Shown: positions 49,517 to 58,653, counted from the first letter of the stretch. The stretch: 64,000 nt of DNA from Dehalococcoidia bacterium (GCA_035310145.1 DATGEL010000094.1:1-64000); one strand, 5' to 3'. A program made the numbers and translations. Notes: generated from the sequence alone by a model not told the origin.

Positions 49517-49951
49517 CTACCGCGCTGCCTCCCCATCGAAATAGCTGCGCAGCGCTTCGCCGTGGCCGGGGCAGAAGGCCAGGCTCGCCGCCTCGGCCTC
49601 CGTCACCCAGCGCATCTCCTGGCCCTCCAGGCAGAACACCGGCTGCCGGCCGTCGTACGCGGCCCAGAAGTAGTGCCGCGGCACGGGAACACCGTTCTTA
49701 GCATCGGTGCGGGCCACGATCAGTTTCAGGGCTTCGGGTACGATTCGGTAGCCGGTTTCCTCTTCGATCTCGCGCACGGCGGCGGACAGGGGCTCCTCGC
49801 CCGGCTCGATCGCACCGCCGGGGATCGCCCACAGGCCGGGATAGTCGATGCCGGGTGTCTCGTCACGGTGCTGCAGGAGCACGGCGCCGTCGTCGCGCAC
49901 GAGCAGCAGCAGGGCGCCGCCGGGCAAGCGGCCGGCGCTACTCGTCGTCAT
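49517..49951 (-). CDS. NUDIX hydrolase
   Basis: A 144-aa NUDIX enzyme, a Mg-dependent hydrolase of nucleoside diphosphates linked to another moiety. The Nudix box is complete near residues 45-67 (GGAIEPGEEPLS then AAVREIEEETGY), with a family-type strand LWAIPGG just before. Substrate not predictable. The first 14 bp of the gene overlap the end of the PAC2 gene, suggesting translational coupling; both are on the minus strand. Confidence 0.9.
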   Translation of the reverse strand: MTTSSAGRLPGGALLLLVRDDGAVLLQHRDETPGIDYPGLWAIPGGAIEPGEEPLSAAVREIEEETGYRIVPEALKLIVARTDAKNGVPVPRHYFWAAYDGRQPVFCLEGQEMRWVTEAEAASLAFCPGHGEALRSYFDGEAAR

Positions 49952-50936
49952 CGTCCTCGTCGTCGTCGTCGTCCTGCTGGTGACGCTGGCGCAGAAACTC
50001 CTCCAGCTCCTCGACGATCGCGGCGCCGCTGGGCAGGTCGCCGGACGGGCGCTCGACCGGCTCGTCGTCGGCCTGTTCGCCCTGCTCTTCCAACATGCGC
50101 ACGTAGCGGCGCACGTCGGGATTCTGGTCCACCGCCTCCGCCACCTGGCGCTCGAAGCGGGCGCTGGCGTTGTCCAGCTCCACCAGGTCGAGATCGAGGT
50201 CGAAGAGTTGATCCACGTAACGGACGAGCGCGACGAGCGTCTTGGGGTTGGGCGAGACGTTGATGTAGTGCGGCACGTTCGCCCAGATGCTGGCCGTGGG
50301 CATGCCGGCGCCGCGGCAGGCGTCCGAGAGCACGCCGACGATGCCCGTCGGCCCTTCGTAGCGCGAGCGGCGCACGCCGAGGTCGGGCCACTGCGCGAAG
50401 ATCTCGGGGTTGGTCGTGGTGCCCGTCACGCGCACCGGCCGCGAGTGCGGCACGTCGGCCAAAAGCCCGCCCAGCAGCACGAGCGCGCGGGCATTGACCT
50501 TGCCGGCCAGCTCCAGGATCGCGGCGGTGAAGCTGTGCCAGTTGAGCGCCGGCTCGCGCCCGGCCATCAGCACCAGGTCGCGCGAAGAGCGGCTGTTGCG
50601 GAAGTAGTGGAAGTCGTTCGCCGGCCAGGAGAGCTCGCGCTGCGTGCCCTCGACCAGCTTGATCGTCGGGCGGGTCTCGGTGAAGACGTAGAACTCCTCC
50701 GGGTCGATGCCGGCGAAACGCGGCGCGTGAAAGCGCTCGATCAGGTGCTTAACCGCGCCGGTGGCCGACTCGGCCGCGTCGTTCCAGCCGGCGAAGGCGC
50801 AGACGATCACCGGCTCACGCAGCGCCGGCACGCGCTCGATCTGCAGCGCGGCGGCGCTCGGTGCGACGGCACGACGGCGGCGCGTGCGTGGGCGCTGCTC
50901 CTCGTTGGCGTCGGGCGTGGGTTTTGGCTCTGGCAT
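49938..50936 (-). CDS. PAC2-family protein with polyacidic tail
   Basis: A 332-aa protein of the PAC2 (proteasome assembly chaperone 2-like, DUF75) family found in actinobacteria, archaea and Chloroflexota. A short basic N-tail precedes the core ALREPVIVCAFAGWNDAAESA, then VYVF-type EEFYVFTETRPTIKLV, LVLLGGLLADVPHSRPVRV and GPTGIVGVLSDACRGAGM. The C-terminus is a run of Asp and Glu (QQDDDDDEDDDDE). No proteasome genes are present in the window, so a chaperone role is only suggested by family. Upstream of and overlapping NUDIX. Confidence 0.85.
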   Translation of the reverse strand: MPEPKPTPDANEEQRPRTRRRRAVAPSAAALQIERVPALREPVIVCAFAGWNDAAESATGAVKHLIERFHAPRFAGIDPEEFYVFTETRPTIKLVEGTQRELSWPANDFHYFRNSRSSRDLVLMAGREPALNWHSFTAAILELAGKVNARALVLLGGLLADVPHSRPVRVTGTTTNPEIFAQWPDLGVRRSRYEGPTGIVGVLSDACRGAGMPTASIWANVPHYINVSPNPKTLVALVRYVDQLFDLDLDLVELDNASARFERQVAEAVDQNPDVRRYVRMLEEQGEQADDEPVERPSGDLPSGAAIVEELEEFLRQRHQQDDDDDEDDDDE

Positions 50937-51189
50937 CTCGCCGCCTTCGTTCGTCGTCTCGCGCGGGCGACCGCCGCGGCCTCGTCCGCCGCCTCTCTCA
51001 AGTATAGGTGATGCGCTGCAGCAAGGCTCCGTGCCCGGCAGCCGGCGGCAGATGGCGGCGGCCGGGCAGCCCTCGGCGGATCAACTTCAATCCCTGCCAT
51101 TCACTTCGCCTATGGAAAATATCCCCATCTATCGGCGTGGCCCGGTACAATGCGAGGCATCGCGGGAAGATCCGAGCGGAGGACGATCG

Positions 51190-52527
51190 ATGGCCACACA
51201 AACGACTCCAGAACGGGCGCTGCGCCGCGTCGTGATTCTGGGCGCGAACGGGGCGATGGGCGCCGGTTCGGCCGCGCTGTTTGCGGCCGGCGGCTGCGAG
51301 GTCACGCTCGTGGCCCGCGACATCGGCAAGGTCGAGGGAGCACTGGCGGCGATTCAGGGCATCGCGCGATCGGAGCGCATCGCCGACGCGATCGAGGCGA
51401 TGACCTACGCCGACGGCATGGCCACGGTGCTCGCCGACTGCGACCTGGTGTTCGAATGTCTGGCGGAGGACATGGCGCTCAAGCGCGAGATCCTTGCCGC
51501 CGTGGACGCTGCGCGGCCGGCAGATGCGCTGGTGGCCACCGTCTCCTCCGGCCTTTCGATCCGCGCCCTGGCCGAAGGCCGCAGCGCCGGCTTCCGCTCG
51601 CACTTCGCCGGTGTGCATCTCTACAACCCGCCGCATATGATGACCGGCGTCGAGCTGATTCCCCACCCGGCGATGCCCGCCGCGCGGCGGCACACGCTCG
51701 CCGAGCAACTCAGCACGCGCTTCGGCCGGCAGGTGGTCTTCTGCAGCGACACACCGGCCTTCGCCGGCAACCGCATCGGCTTCAGGCTGCTGAACGAAGT
51801 CGCCCAGCTTGCGCTGGAGCACGGCGTCCAGTTCATGGATACGCTGATCGGCCCCTACACCGGCCGCGCGCTGGCGCCGCTGGCCACCATCGACCTCGTC
51901 GGTTGGGATGTGCACCAGGCGGTCGTCGACAACCTGCGCGACAACGTGCAGGACGAGGCCGCCGCCGCCTTCGTCCTGCCGCGCTACATGGAGCGCCTGC
52001 TGCAACGTGGCCATCTGGGCGACAAGACGCCGCTGCTGGGCGGTTTCCGCCGGCGCAGCGTCAACGACGACGGCCGCGTCGTGCGTGAGGTGCTGGAGCC
52101 GGCCACGGGGCGCTATCAGCCCGAGGCCCCGCCGCCGAGGATCCCCTTCGCGCAGGAAGTCGCCGATCTGCACCGGCGCGGCCGCTACGCCGAAGGCATG
52201 CAGCGCTTCATGGACGCCGCGGGGCCCGAGGCCGAGCTGGCGCGGCGGGTAATCCTGGGCTACGTGAGCTACGCGCTGAACCGCGTGGGGCCGGGTGAGG
52301 TCGTGGCCGGCTACCAGGACGTGGACCGCATCATGGCCACGGGCTTCAACTGGGCGCCGCCGAGCGCGCTGGTGGACCTGATCGGCCTCGACCGCACGAT
52401 CGCGGCGCTGGAGCGCTGCCAGCTTGCGGTGCCGGAAGTGCTGCGCGCGGCCCGGCGCGGCGAGCTGCCCACGCCGCTCTTCCGCCAGCCGCACATGTCG
52501 GCCGGGCGCTACTTCGGCGGGCAGTAG
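51190..52527 (+). CDS. 3-hydroxyacyl-CoA dehydrogenase
   Basis: A 445-aa NAD-dependent dehydrogenase of the FadB/Hbd type without the hydratase part. The Rossmann motif is VVILGANGAMGAGSAALFAAGG at residues 14-35 (GAxGAMG form). DLVFECLAEDMALKREILA is typical, the catalytic His is in SHFAGVHLYNPPHMM, and FCSDTPAFAGNRIGFRLLNE is the hallmark. A second helical half follows. ATG 51190 has GGAGGA upstream; a much longer in-frame extension is not coding. It fits beta-oxidation or 3-hydroxybutyryl-CoA metabolism, beside the thiolase 1.3 kb downstream. Confidence 0.88.
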   Translation: MATQTTPERALRRVVILGANGAMGAGSAALFAAGGCEVTLVARDIGKVEGALAAIQGIARSERIADAIEAMTYADGMATVLADCDLVFECLAEDMALKREILAAVDAARPADALVATVSSGLSIRALAEGRSAGFRSHFAGVHLYNPPHMMTGVELIPHPAMPAARRHTLAEQLSTRFGRQVVFCSDTPAFAGNRIGFRLLNEVAQLALEHGVQFMDTLIGPYTGRALAPLATIDLVGWDVHQAVVDNLRDNVQDEAAAAFVLPRYMERLLQRGHLGDKTPLLGGFRRRSVNDDGRVVREVLEPATGRYQPEAPPPRIPFAQEVADLHRRGRYAEGMQRFMDAAGPEAELARRVILGYVSYALNRVGPGEVVAGYQDVDRIMATGFNWAPPSALVDLIGLDRTIAALERCQLAVPEVLRAARRGELPTPLFRQPHMSAGRYFGGQ

Positions 52528-52608
52528 CGGGCGGCCCTCATCCCCTTCCCTTCCCCCAATACTAGGGGAAGGGCGATCGGGCGGAGGAAGTGCCGGGAGT
52601 GGGTCGGG

Positions 52609-53498
52609 TTAGGGAGTGTCTGGTAAATCATGCGGGAGCCAGAGGAGCAGGCTCGCGAGCACGACGAAGGCGCGGTCATTGAGGGCGCGCTTGTCGTCGC
52701 GGGTAGCCAGCGCCCGGAACTGCTTGAGCCGATTGAAGCAGCGCTCCACCACGTTGTGCCGCCGGTACGCCGCGGGATCGAAGGCCGGGTTGCGTCCCGG
52801 GTGGTGGGCTCGCCACTCGCGCTGATCCCGCCGCTCGGGGATGCACGCCGGGATGCCGCGCTTGCGCAGGAGCCGACGGGTGCTGGGGTGACTGTAGCCC
52901 TTGTCCGCCAGGAGCCGTGCCGGTCGGCGGCGGGTGCGCCCCTTCCCGTCGGGCTTCGGCACCGCGATGCCGTCCAGCACAGGCCCGAGCTGCGGGTTGT
53001 CACCCCACTGGCCGGGTGGCACCACGATCGCCAACGGCCGCCCCTTCCCGTCGCAGGCGAGATGGACCTTCGTCGTCAGCCCGCCCCGGCTGCGCCCGAG
53101 CCCCTCTTGCGGTCTCGGCGCGGGCGCCCCGTTTTTTCGTCCGCTGCCGCTCGCCGCGTGCGGGCGCCCGCGGCATGCTGGTGGGCGCGGAGGCTGGTGC
53201 TGTCCACGCTCACCTCCCAGACGATCTCCCCCACCGCATCGGACTTGGTCTGTGCCTGCTGCAGCAAACGCTCCCACGTCCCGTCCCGCCGCCAGCGCAC
53301 GAAGCGGTCGTACGCCGTCTGCCACGGTCCGTACCGCTCGGGCCGATCCCGCCACGGCGCCCCCGTGCGCAGCTTCCACAGCATCCCGTTGATCACCCGG
53401 CGGTGGGCCTGCCAGGGCCGTCCCCGCCGGCCCTTCCCCGGCAACTGCGGCCCACGCTGCGCCCACGCTGCCTCCGTGAGTTCCCCACGTCCAACCAT
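52609..53498 (-). CDS. IS5-family (IS427-group) transposase, programmed -1 frameshift
   Basis: Two frames make one DDE transposase. OrfA (53498-53076) has ELTEAAWAQRGPQLPG, RVINGMLWKLRTGAPWRD and the first Asp in EVSVDSTSLRAHQH. OrfB continues in the -1 frame with GGLTTKVHLACDGKG, the second Asp in RLLADKGYSHPS and the Glu in the YxxRxxxExxxxxxK motif (YRRHNVVERCFNRLK). The switch is at a run of six A (minus strand; 53132-53137 on the plus strand). No other damage is seen, so it is probably active. The stop codon TAA lies just outside the IS end, using the target TA. Confidence 0.85.
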
Positions 53499-53565
53499 GC
53501 CTGCACACCAGAAAGGCGTCTCTCCTGACAGGCTACCAGTACGTGACCGTTTATCAGACAGACCC
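52612..53565. mobile_element. IS5-family insertion sequence, complete, 954 bp
   Basis: The ends are imperfect inverted repeats: GGGAGTGTCTGGTAAA (left, from 52612) and, read inward from the right, GGGTCTGTCTGATAAA (from 53565), 13 of 16 matching. The flanking dinucleotide TA (52610-52611 and 53566-53567) is the likely target duplication. It carries one transposase gene and sits inside repeat copy E. Confidence 0.85.
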
Positions 53566-53878
53566 TAGTCGGGCCGGGTGGCTCGCGACTGGCGCCGCGA
53601 CGGGCGCAGGTGATTGAAGATGGCCGTTCCACGGCCACGAGAATGCGCCCCTACCGCGTGCCGTTGGCGTCGCGGTTGCCTCGGCGCAGCGGCGCATGGT
53701 GGTACACCCAACCAGTGGCCGACCCAGCCCCGCCTTCAGCCTCAGTCCCCCGCGGTAGATCTCCCCTTCCCCTAGAATTGGGGAAGGGGCCGGGGATGGG
53801 GCCACGGGCGGGCTACAATAGACGCAGGCGCCTCGCCGTACGACGAGCGGGGGCGCCGCAGCGCAGGAGAGCAGAGCA

Positions 53879-55111
53879 ATGACCGAGCCGGTGTACATCC
53901 TCGGCGGCTATCAGACGGACTTCGCCCGCAACTGGGCCAAAGAAGGCAAGCACATTGCCGCCATGTTTGTGGAGGCGGTGAACGGCGGGCTTGAGGCCGC
54001 CCGCATCGAGGCCAAAGAGGTGCAGGTGGGCCACGTCGGCAACTTCGCGGCCGAGCTGTACGCCATGCAGGGCCATCTGGGCGCCTTCCTGCTGGAGGCC
54101 GATCCCGGCTTCCGCGGTCTGCCCACGTCGCGGCACGAGGCCGCCTGCGCCTCCGGCTCGATCGCCGTGCTCGCCGCCTCCGCCGAGATCGAGGCCGGCC
54201 GCTACGACCTGGCGATGGTGCTCGGCGTCGAGCAGATGAAGACGGTCGATTCCGCCCGCGGCGGCGACTTCCTCGGCACCGCCGCCTGGTACGAGCGCGA
54301 GGCCGCCGGCGTCAGCTACCCCTTCCCCAAGCTGTTCGGCCGCCTGGGCGATGTCTACGAAGAGCGCTACGGCCTCAAGGACGAGCACCTGGCCCGCATC
54401 TCGGCGATCAACTACGACAACGCCAAGAAGAACCCGCTGGCGCAGACGCGCGGCTGGTTCATGAACGAGGACCAGGCGAAGACCTCCGACAAGTTCAACA
54501 TGCCGATCGCCGGCCGCATCAAGGTCTCCGACTGCTCGCAGGTCACGGACGGCGCGATCACGATGTTCCTCGCCTCCGAGCGCTACGCGGCGGAGTACGC
54601 GAAGCGGCACGGCCTCGACCTCAACAGCCTGCCGCGCATCCTCGGCTGGGGCCATCACACGGCGCCGATCGGCTTCGACGACAAGATCGCCGAGAGCCAG
54701 GGCAACGAGTATGTGCTGCCGCACACGCGCCAGGCGATCCTCGACGCCTTCCAGCGGGCGCAGCTGCCCGAGGTCTGGGCGCTGGACGCCATCGAGACGC
54801 ACGACTGCTTCACCACGTCCGAGTACATGGCGATCGACCACTTCGGCCTGACGGCGCCGGGCAAGTCATGGCAGGCGATCGAAGAAGGCGTGATCGAGCT
54901 GGACGGCCGGCTGCCGATCAACCCCAGCGGCGGCCTGATCGGCTGCGGCCACCCCGTGGGCGGCACGGGCGTGCGCCAGTTGCTCGACGCCTACCGCCAG
55001 CTCACCGGCACGGCCGGCGGCTACCAGGTGGAGGGCGCGAAGCAGGTCGCCACGCTCAACATCGGCGGCAGCGGCACCACGAGCTGTGCCTTCGTCGTCG
55101 GCGCGGCATAG
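53879..55111 (+). CDS. thiolase-superfamily protein (SCP-x/acetyl-CoA acetyltransferase-like)
   Basis: A 410-aa thiolase-fold enzyme of the lipid-transfer/SCP-x-like branch. The nucleophile Cys is in RHEAACASGSIAVLAA near residue 92, HDCFTTSEYMA holds the HDCF block near 305, and GHPVGGTGVRQL carries the His near 358. The final CxG motif of classical thiolases is replaced by NIGGSGTTS, as usual in this branch. The reaction is probably cleavage of a branched or steroid-like 3-ketoacyl-CoA, or an acyl transfer. ATG 53879 follows GGAGAGCAG. A hairpin terminator lies past its stop. Confidence 0.85.
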   Translation: MTEPVYILGGYQTDFARNWAKEGKHIAAMFVEAVNGGLEAARIEAKEVQVGHVGNFAAELYAMQGHLGAFLLEADPGFRGLPTSRHEAACASGSIAVLAASAEIEAGRYDLAMVLGVEQMKTVDSARGGDFLGTAAWYEREAAGVSYPFPKLFGRLGDVYEERYGLKDEHLARISAINYDNAKKNPLAQTRGWFMNEDQAKTSDKFNMPIAGRIKVSDCSQVTDGAITMFLASERYAAEYAKRHGLDLNSLPRILGWGHHTAPIGFDDKIAESQGNEYVLPHTRQAILDAFQRAQLPEVWALDAIETHDCFTTSEYMAIDHFGLTAPGKSWQAIEEGVIELDGRLPINPSGGLIGCGHPVGGTGVRQLLDAYRQLTGTAGGYQVEGAKQVATLNIGGSGTTSCAFVVGAA

Positions 55112-55120
55112 GGGCGCGTG

Positions 55121-55160
55121 GCCTCACCCCCAACCCCCTCTCCAGTTCCTGGAGAGGGGG
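55121..55160. terminator. repeat-derived hairpin between convergent genes, copy G
   Basis: GCCTCACCCCCAACCCCCTC and the inverted arms CCCCCTCTCCAG / CTGGAGAGGGGG (55134-55160), followed on the plus strand by CCTTTGTTGT. It is a solo end of the dispersed family and is positioned to stop transcription of the thiolase gene. Confidence 0.6.
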
Positions 55161-55183
55161 CCTTTGTTGTGCGGAGTTTGGCG

Positions 55184-56209
55184 TCAGAGCGCAGCGGCGA
55201 TCTCCGACAGGGTGGCGTCGAGGGTGGCCCAGAGCACGAAGCCGTAGGCTTCCATGCCCCGGAGCAGCTCTTCGTCCTTCTCTTCGCTCGCAGCCGCTGT
55301 GCCTCCATCGAGCAACCTTTCGAGCCGCGCCAGCATGTCGCCCAGGTAGCGACGCAGCATACAGAAGGCGAAGCGGTCGAGCTGCAGCGGCCCGGCGCCG
55401 CCGGCCTCGCGGTAGACGGCAAGCGCCTGGGCGAAGCCGTGGGGGAGCAGCGACCAGAGGTCGAACTCGGGCGGCGCAACGCTCGCGAAATCCCAGTCGA
55501 GCACACTGAGGCTGCCGTCTTCGTCGACGAGCATGTTGTCGCCGCCGAGGTCGGAGTGGCAGAGCACGAACGGGCCGCCCGATCGGCGCACGGTTGTCTG
55601 TAATTCGCGAAGCCGCGCGTACTGCGCGCGGATCTCGGCCTCGCGCGGCAGCAGCAGGCGCCGCAGGGCGCGCAGGCCCGGCCGCCGCTCCGAACCGATG
55701 CGCGCCACCACGGCCAGGCGGTGATTGAGGCCAGCTTCGTCCGGGATGGCGAACGTTTCGCGCGGCGGCAGCACGTCCGCTAACGCCGGGGTGGCGCGAT
55801 GAATGACCGCGATCGTGCGGGCGAACTCGTCGCGCAACGCCACGGGCATCCGGCGTGGCGCCGCGGTGCCGGGCAGGAGCGGAAACAGGGCGAACGGCCC
55901 TTCCGAGAGGTCGGCCCACAACGCACCCGTTTGTGCAGGGATGGGAGAGGGCACTCGTCGCAAGAGCCCGCGATCGCACAGCGCGCGTGCCAATGTGAGC
56001 GAACCGTACCGGCGATGTGCTGCCGCCTGCCCGAGGCGCAGTTCCGGCCAGAGCTTGAGGAAGTATCGCTGGCCGCCGGCGCAGTGCAGCACGTAGCAGG
56101 CCGCATCGAAACCAACCGGCACGAAATCCAGCTTCTCGGCCGGAATCTGGTACTCCGCGCGAACCACTGCGATCAGGCGTTCGCGGTTAACGGACGGTTC
56201 ACATCGCAT
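55184..56209 (-). CDS. aminoglycoside-phosphotransferase-family kinase
   Basis: A 341-aa APH/choline-kinase-fold protein. The N-lobe contains VLHCAGGQRYFLKLWPE (Lys for ATP). The catalytic loop is VLCHSDLGGDNMLVDEDG (HxDxxxxN), and the Mg-binding Asp is in LSVLDWDFASVAPPEFDLW. These proteins phosphorylate antibiotics, homoserine, sugars or amino alcohols; the substrate is unknown. ATG 56209 is used; a GTG at 56221 overlaps the histidine-kinase stop (GTGA). Either way it is the third gene of a minus-strand operon: response regulator, histidine kinase, APH. Confidence 0.8.
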   Translation of the reverse strand: MRCEPSVNRERLIAVVRAEYQIPAEKLDFVPVGFDAACYVLHCAGGQRYFLKLWPELRLGQAAAHRRYGSLTLARALCDRGLLRRVPSPIPAQTGALWADLSEGPFALFPLLPGTAAPRRMPVALRDEFARTIAVIHRATPALADVLPPRETFAIPDEAGLNHRLAVVARIGSERRPGLRALRRLLLPREAEIRAQYARLRELQTTVRRSGGPFVLCHSDLGGDNMLVDEDGSLSVLDWDFASVAPPEFDLWSLLPHGFAQALAVYREAGGAGPLQLDRFAFCMLRRYLGDMLARLERLLDGGTAAASEEKDEELLRGMEAYGFVLWATLDATLSEIAAAL

Positions 56210-56217
56210 AGGCTCGC

Positions 56218-57741
56218 TCACGCGCCGGCCGGCGTGGCGACGGGCGGCACGGCGCGCGATCCTGCCTCGGCAAGCGGCAGCGTGCCGGTGAAGACGGCCC
56301 CGCCGGCGGCGCCGTTGGCGGCGGTCAACTCGCCGCCGTGCGCGGTGAGGATGCGCTGCGCGATCGTCAGGCCGAGCCCGGCGCCGCCCGTTTGGCGGTT
56401 GCGCGAGGATTCGCCGCGGAAGAGCGGGTCGAAGAGGCGCGGCAGATCCTGCGGCGGGATGCCCGGCCCCGTGTCCGCCACCGAGAAGACCAGACGGCCC
56501 GCGCCCTCGCGCCAGCGCAGGCGCACCTCGCCGCCCGGCGGCGTGAAGCGGATGGCGTTCTCCAGCAGGTTGCCCAGCGCCCGCCCCAGCAGGTGGGCGT
56601 CGGCGTCGAGTCGCACCGGCCAGCCGGGGCCGTCGAGCAACTGCGCCACGCCCTTCTCCTCGGCACGCGGGCGCAGCGCGTCCACGGCGCGGGCGACGAC
56701 GGCGCCGAACTCCAGCCGCTCGCGCTGCGGCTCCTGTTCCAGATACTCCAGCCGCGTGTAGGTGAACAAGTCCGCGATCAGCCGCTCCAGCGCGTCGGCC
56801 TTCTCCTGGCAGACACGGATGTACTGCGCCGCCTTCTCCGGCGTCGACGCGATCCCCTGCTCCAGTCCTTCGAGGTAGCCGCGCAGGGCGAAGAGCGGCG
56901 TGCGCAGGTCGTGCGCCACGGCGGTGATGAACAGCCGCCGCTCCTGCTCCAGCTCCGCCTGCCGCACGAGCGAGCCGCGCAGGGCCGCGCCCATCGCCGT
57001 AAACGCTATCGCTGCCTCGTTCACCTCGCGCACGTGCGATCGCGGCACGGAGACGTCGAGGTTGCCCGCGGCGATCTCGCGCGACGCCTGGCTGAGCGCG
57101 TGCAGCGGCGTCAGCATCGCCGGCCGGATCGCCTGCGCCACGAGCAGCAACGCCAGGGCGAGCGCCCCGAGAATGATCAGCGGCGAGAGCTCGCTGCGTA
57201 GTGTGCTGGCGAGGGCCGTCTCGCCCTTCAGCGCCGGCAGCGGATACGAATAGAGCCGCACCAGGTTGCGGCCGCCGCCCGGCGCGGCGACGGTGAAGGT
57301 CAGCACCGCCCGCGTGATCGAGCGGCCGTCCGCGCCGCCGGCGGGCGCGAGCGGGTCGCCGCTGCTGCGGTAGACGCTGTTGCCCGCCGCATCCGTCAGC
57401 TCGACGTCGACCCCTACCGTAGCCGCTCGCCGCTGCAGCTCGGCCTGCCAGGCCGGGTCCGTCCAGCGGGCCACGCCGCGCTCCACCAGCGGGCGCACGC
57501 GCTCGAACGCCTGCGAATCGGTCAGCTCGCGCTGGGCCAGCACGTGCACCACCGCCGCGGAGCCGACGGTGGCAAGCACGGGGCTGAGCAGGATCGCAAG
57601 CAGGCCGAGGCCGAGCCAGCCGCGCACCGGCAGCGTGCGCTGCTTCGGCCCCGACCGCAGGAAGCGCACGACCGCCACCAGCAGCGTGGCGAGCGCCAGC
57701 AGCACGCCGATGAAGATGCCGGTGACCAACGCGGCGCTCAT
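56218..57741 (-). CDS. membrane sensor histidine kinase with HAMP domain
   Basis: A 507-aa sensor kinase. Two hydrophobic segments lie at about 2-25 and 40-68, an extracytoplasmic sensing region at about 70-165, a third helix at about 180-205 (LIILGALALALLLVAQAI), then HAMP (VPRSHVREVNEAAIAF). The H-box is ITAVAHDLRTPLFALRGYLE near residue 272, the N-box LLENAIRFTPPGGEVRL, G1 DTGPGIPPQDLP and G2 GGAGLGLTIAQRI. It phosphorylates the regulator encoded immediately upstream; the genes overlap by 4 bp (ATGA). The signal is unknown. Confidence 0.92.
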   Translation of the reverse strand: MSAALVTGIFIGVLLALATLLVAVVRFLRSGPKQRTLPVRGWLGLGLLAILLSPVLATVGSAAVVHVLAQRELTDSQAFERVRPLVERGVARWTDPAWQAELQRRAATVGVDVELTDAAGNSVYRSSGDPLAPAGGADGRSITRAVLTFTVAAPGGGRNLVRLYSYPLPALKGETALASTLRSELSPLIILGALALALLLVAQAIRPAMLTPLHALSQASREIAAGNLDVSVPRSHVREVNEAAIAFTAMGAALRGSLVRQAELEQERRLFITAVAHDLRTPLFALRGYLEGLEQGIASTPEKAAQYIRVCQEKADALERLIADLFTYTRLEYLEQEPQRERLEFGAVVARAVDALRPRAEEKGVAQLLDGPGWPVRLDADAHLLGRALGNLLENAIRFTPPGGEVRLRWREGAGRLVFSVADTGPGIPPQDLPRLFDPLFRGESSRNRQTGGAGLGLTIAQRILTAHGGELTAANGAAGGAVFTGTLPLAEAGSRAVPPVATPAGA

Positions 57742-58457
57742 CGCTCCCGCTCCCCACCGCCTGGCGCCGCCGGCGGCCGCTCAAAACGGTAGCCGACGCC
57801 CCAGACGGTGACGATATAGCGCGGCCGGTTCGGATCGGGCTCGATCTTCTCGCGGATGCGGCCGATGTGGACGGTGACGGTGTGGCGGTCGCCGTACTCC
57901 TCGCCCCAGCAGTGCTCGAAGATCTGGTCGCGGGTGAAGACCTGGCGCGGGTGCTCGGCCAGCAGGCAAAGGACCGCAAACTCGCGCGCCGTGAACGGCA
58001 CGGGCTGCCCGCCGACCCGCACCTCGTGGGCACGCAGGTCGATCTGCAGCGGGCCAAAATCGAGCGTCGCGCCAGCCGCCGGCCGCAGGCCGCGCCGTGC
58101 CCTCCGCAGCACCGTCTTCACCCGTGCCACCACTTCACCGGGCGTCGCCGACTTGACGATGTAGTCGTCGCCCAGACCGAGGCCGCGGATCTTGTCCACG
58201 TCCTGGTCGCGGGCGGAGAGAAAGAGCACCGGCACGTCGGAGCGCTCGCGGATCTGCCGGCAGACGTCGAAGCCGGAGCGGCCGGGCATCATCACGTCGA
58301 GCAGCAGGCAGTCCACCGCGTCGCGGTCCAGCAGGTCGAGCGCGTCTTGCCCGTTCTGCGCCGAGAGCACGCGGAAGCCGTCGGCTTCGAAGAAATCGCG
58401 CAGCAGCTCCGTGATCGCCGGCTCGTCGTCCACCACCATCACCGTCGTCTGTGCCAT
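57738..58457 (-). CDS. OmpR/PhoB-family response regulator
   Basis: A 239-aa regulator and partner of the overlapping histidine kinase. Receiver: D10-D11 in VVDDEPA, phosphoacceptor D54 in LLLDVMMPG, K102 in DDYIVKSATPGEV (Ser follows instead of the usual Pro). Winged helix: VPFTAREFAVLCLLAEHPRQVF, DRHTVTVHIGRIREKIEPD, WGVGYRFERP. ATG 58457 follows AGGAC. It probably regulates its own operon and the divergent ABC exporter, an inference from the shared 196-bp upstream region. Confidence 0.92.
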   Translation of the reverse strand: MAQTTVMVVDDEPAITELLRDFFEADGFRVLSAQNGQDALDLLDRDAVDCLLLDVMMPGRSGFDVCRQIRERSDVPVLFLSARDQDVDKIRGLGLGDDYIVKSATPGEVVARVKTVLRRARRGLRPAAGATLDFGPLQIDLRAHEVRVGGQPVPFTAREFAVLCLLAEHPRQVFTRDQIFEHCWGEEYGDRHTVTVHIGRIREKIEPDPNRPRYIVTVWGVGYRFERPPAAPGGGERER

Positions 58458-58653
58458 ACTGCCGTCCTGCTCCGGCCGATCACCCTGCTCCCGCGCCGGC
58501 CTCGCGTTCATTATCGCGCGGCGATTGTGCGCGAGTGCGAAAACGCAGCGACTGCTGAGCGGCTGTTGACCGCTTGTTGAGCTTTTCCCACAGGCCGCGT
58601 TGAGCGTCACTGCCTAGCCTGAGATTGAGCCCACTGCGCTCAGAGGACTTCCG

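Larger units (their letters stand above)
52533..53803. mobile_element. MITE-like inverted-repeat element, copy E, interrupted by an IS
   Basis: Left end GGCCCTCATCCCCTTCCCTT with hairpin TTCCCCCAATACTAGGGGAA; right end CCCCTTCCCCTAGAATTGGG then GGGGATGGGGCC. Removing the IS (52612-53565) and one TA leaves about 315 bp with the same inner palindromes (GGGCGCA...TGCGCCC) as copies A, B and D. The left boundary is 5 bp beyond the stop of the dehydrogenase gene. Confidence 0.6.

Noticed and set aside
56210-58057. N-terminal extension of the APH-family gene through the histidine-kinase region
   Set aside because: The extension is a shifted reading of the sensor kinase; the APH domain begins at about 56209.
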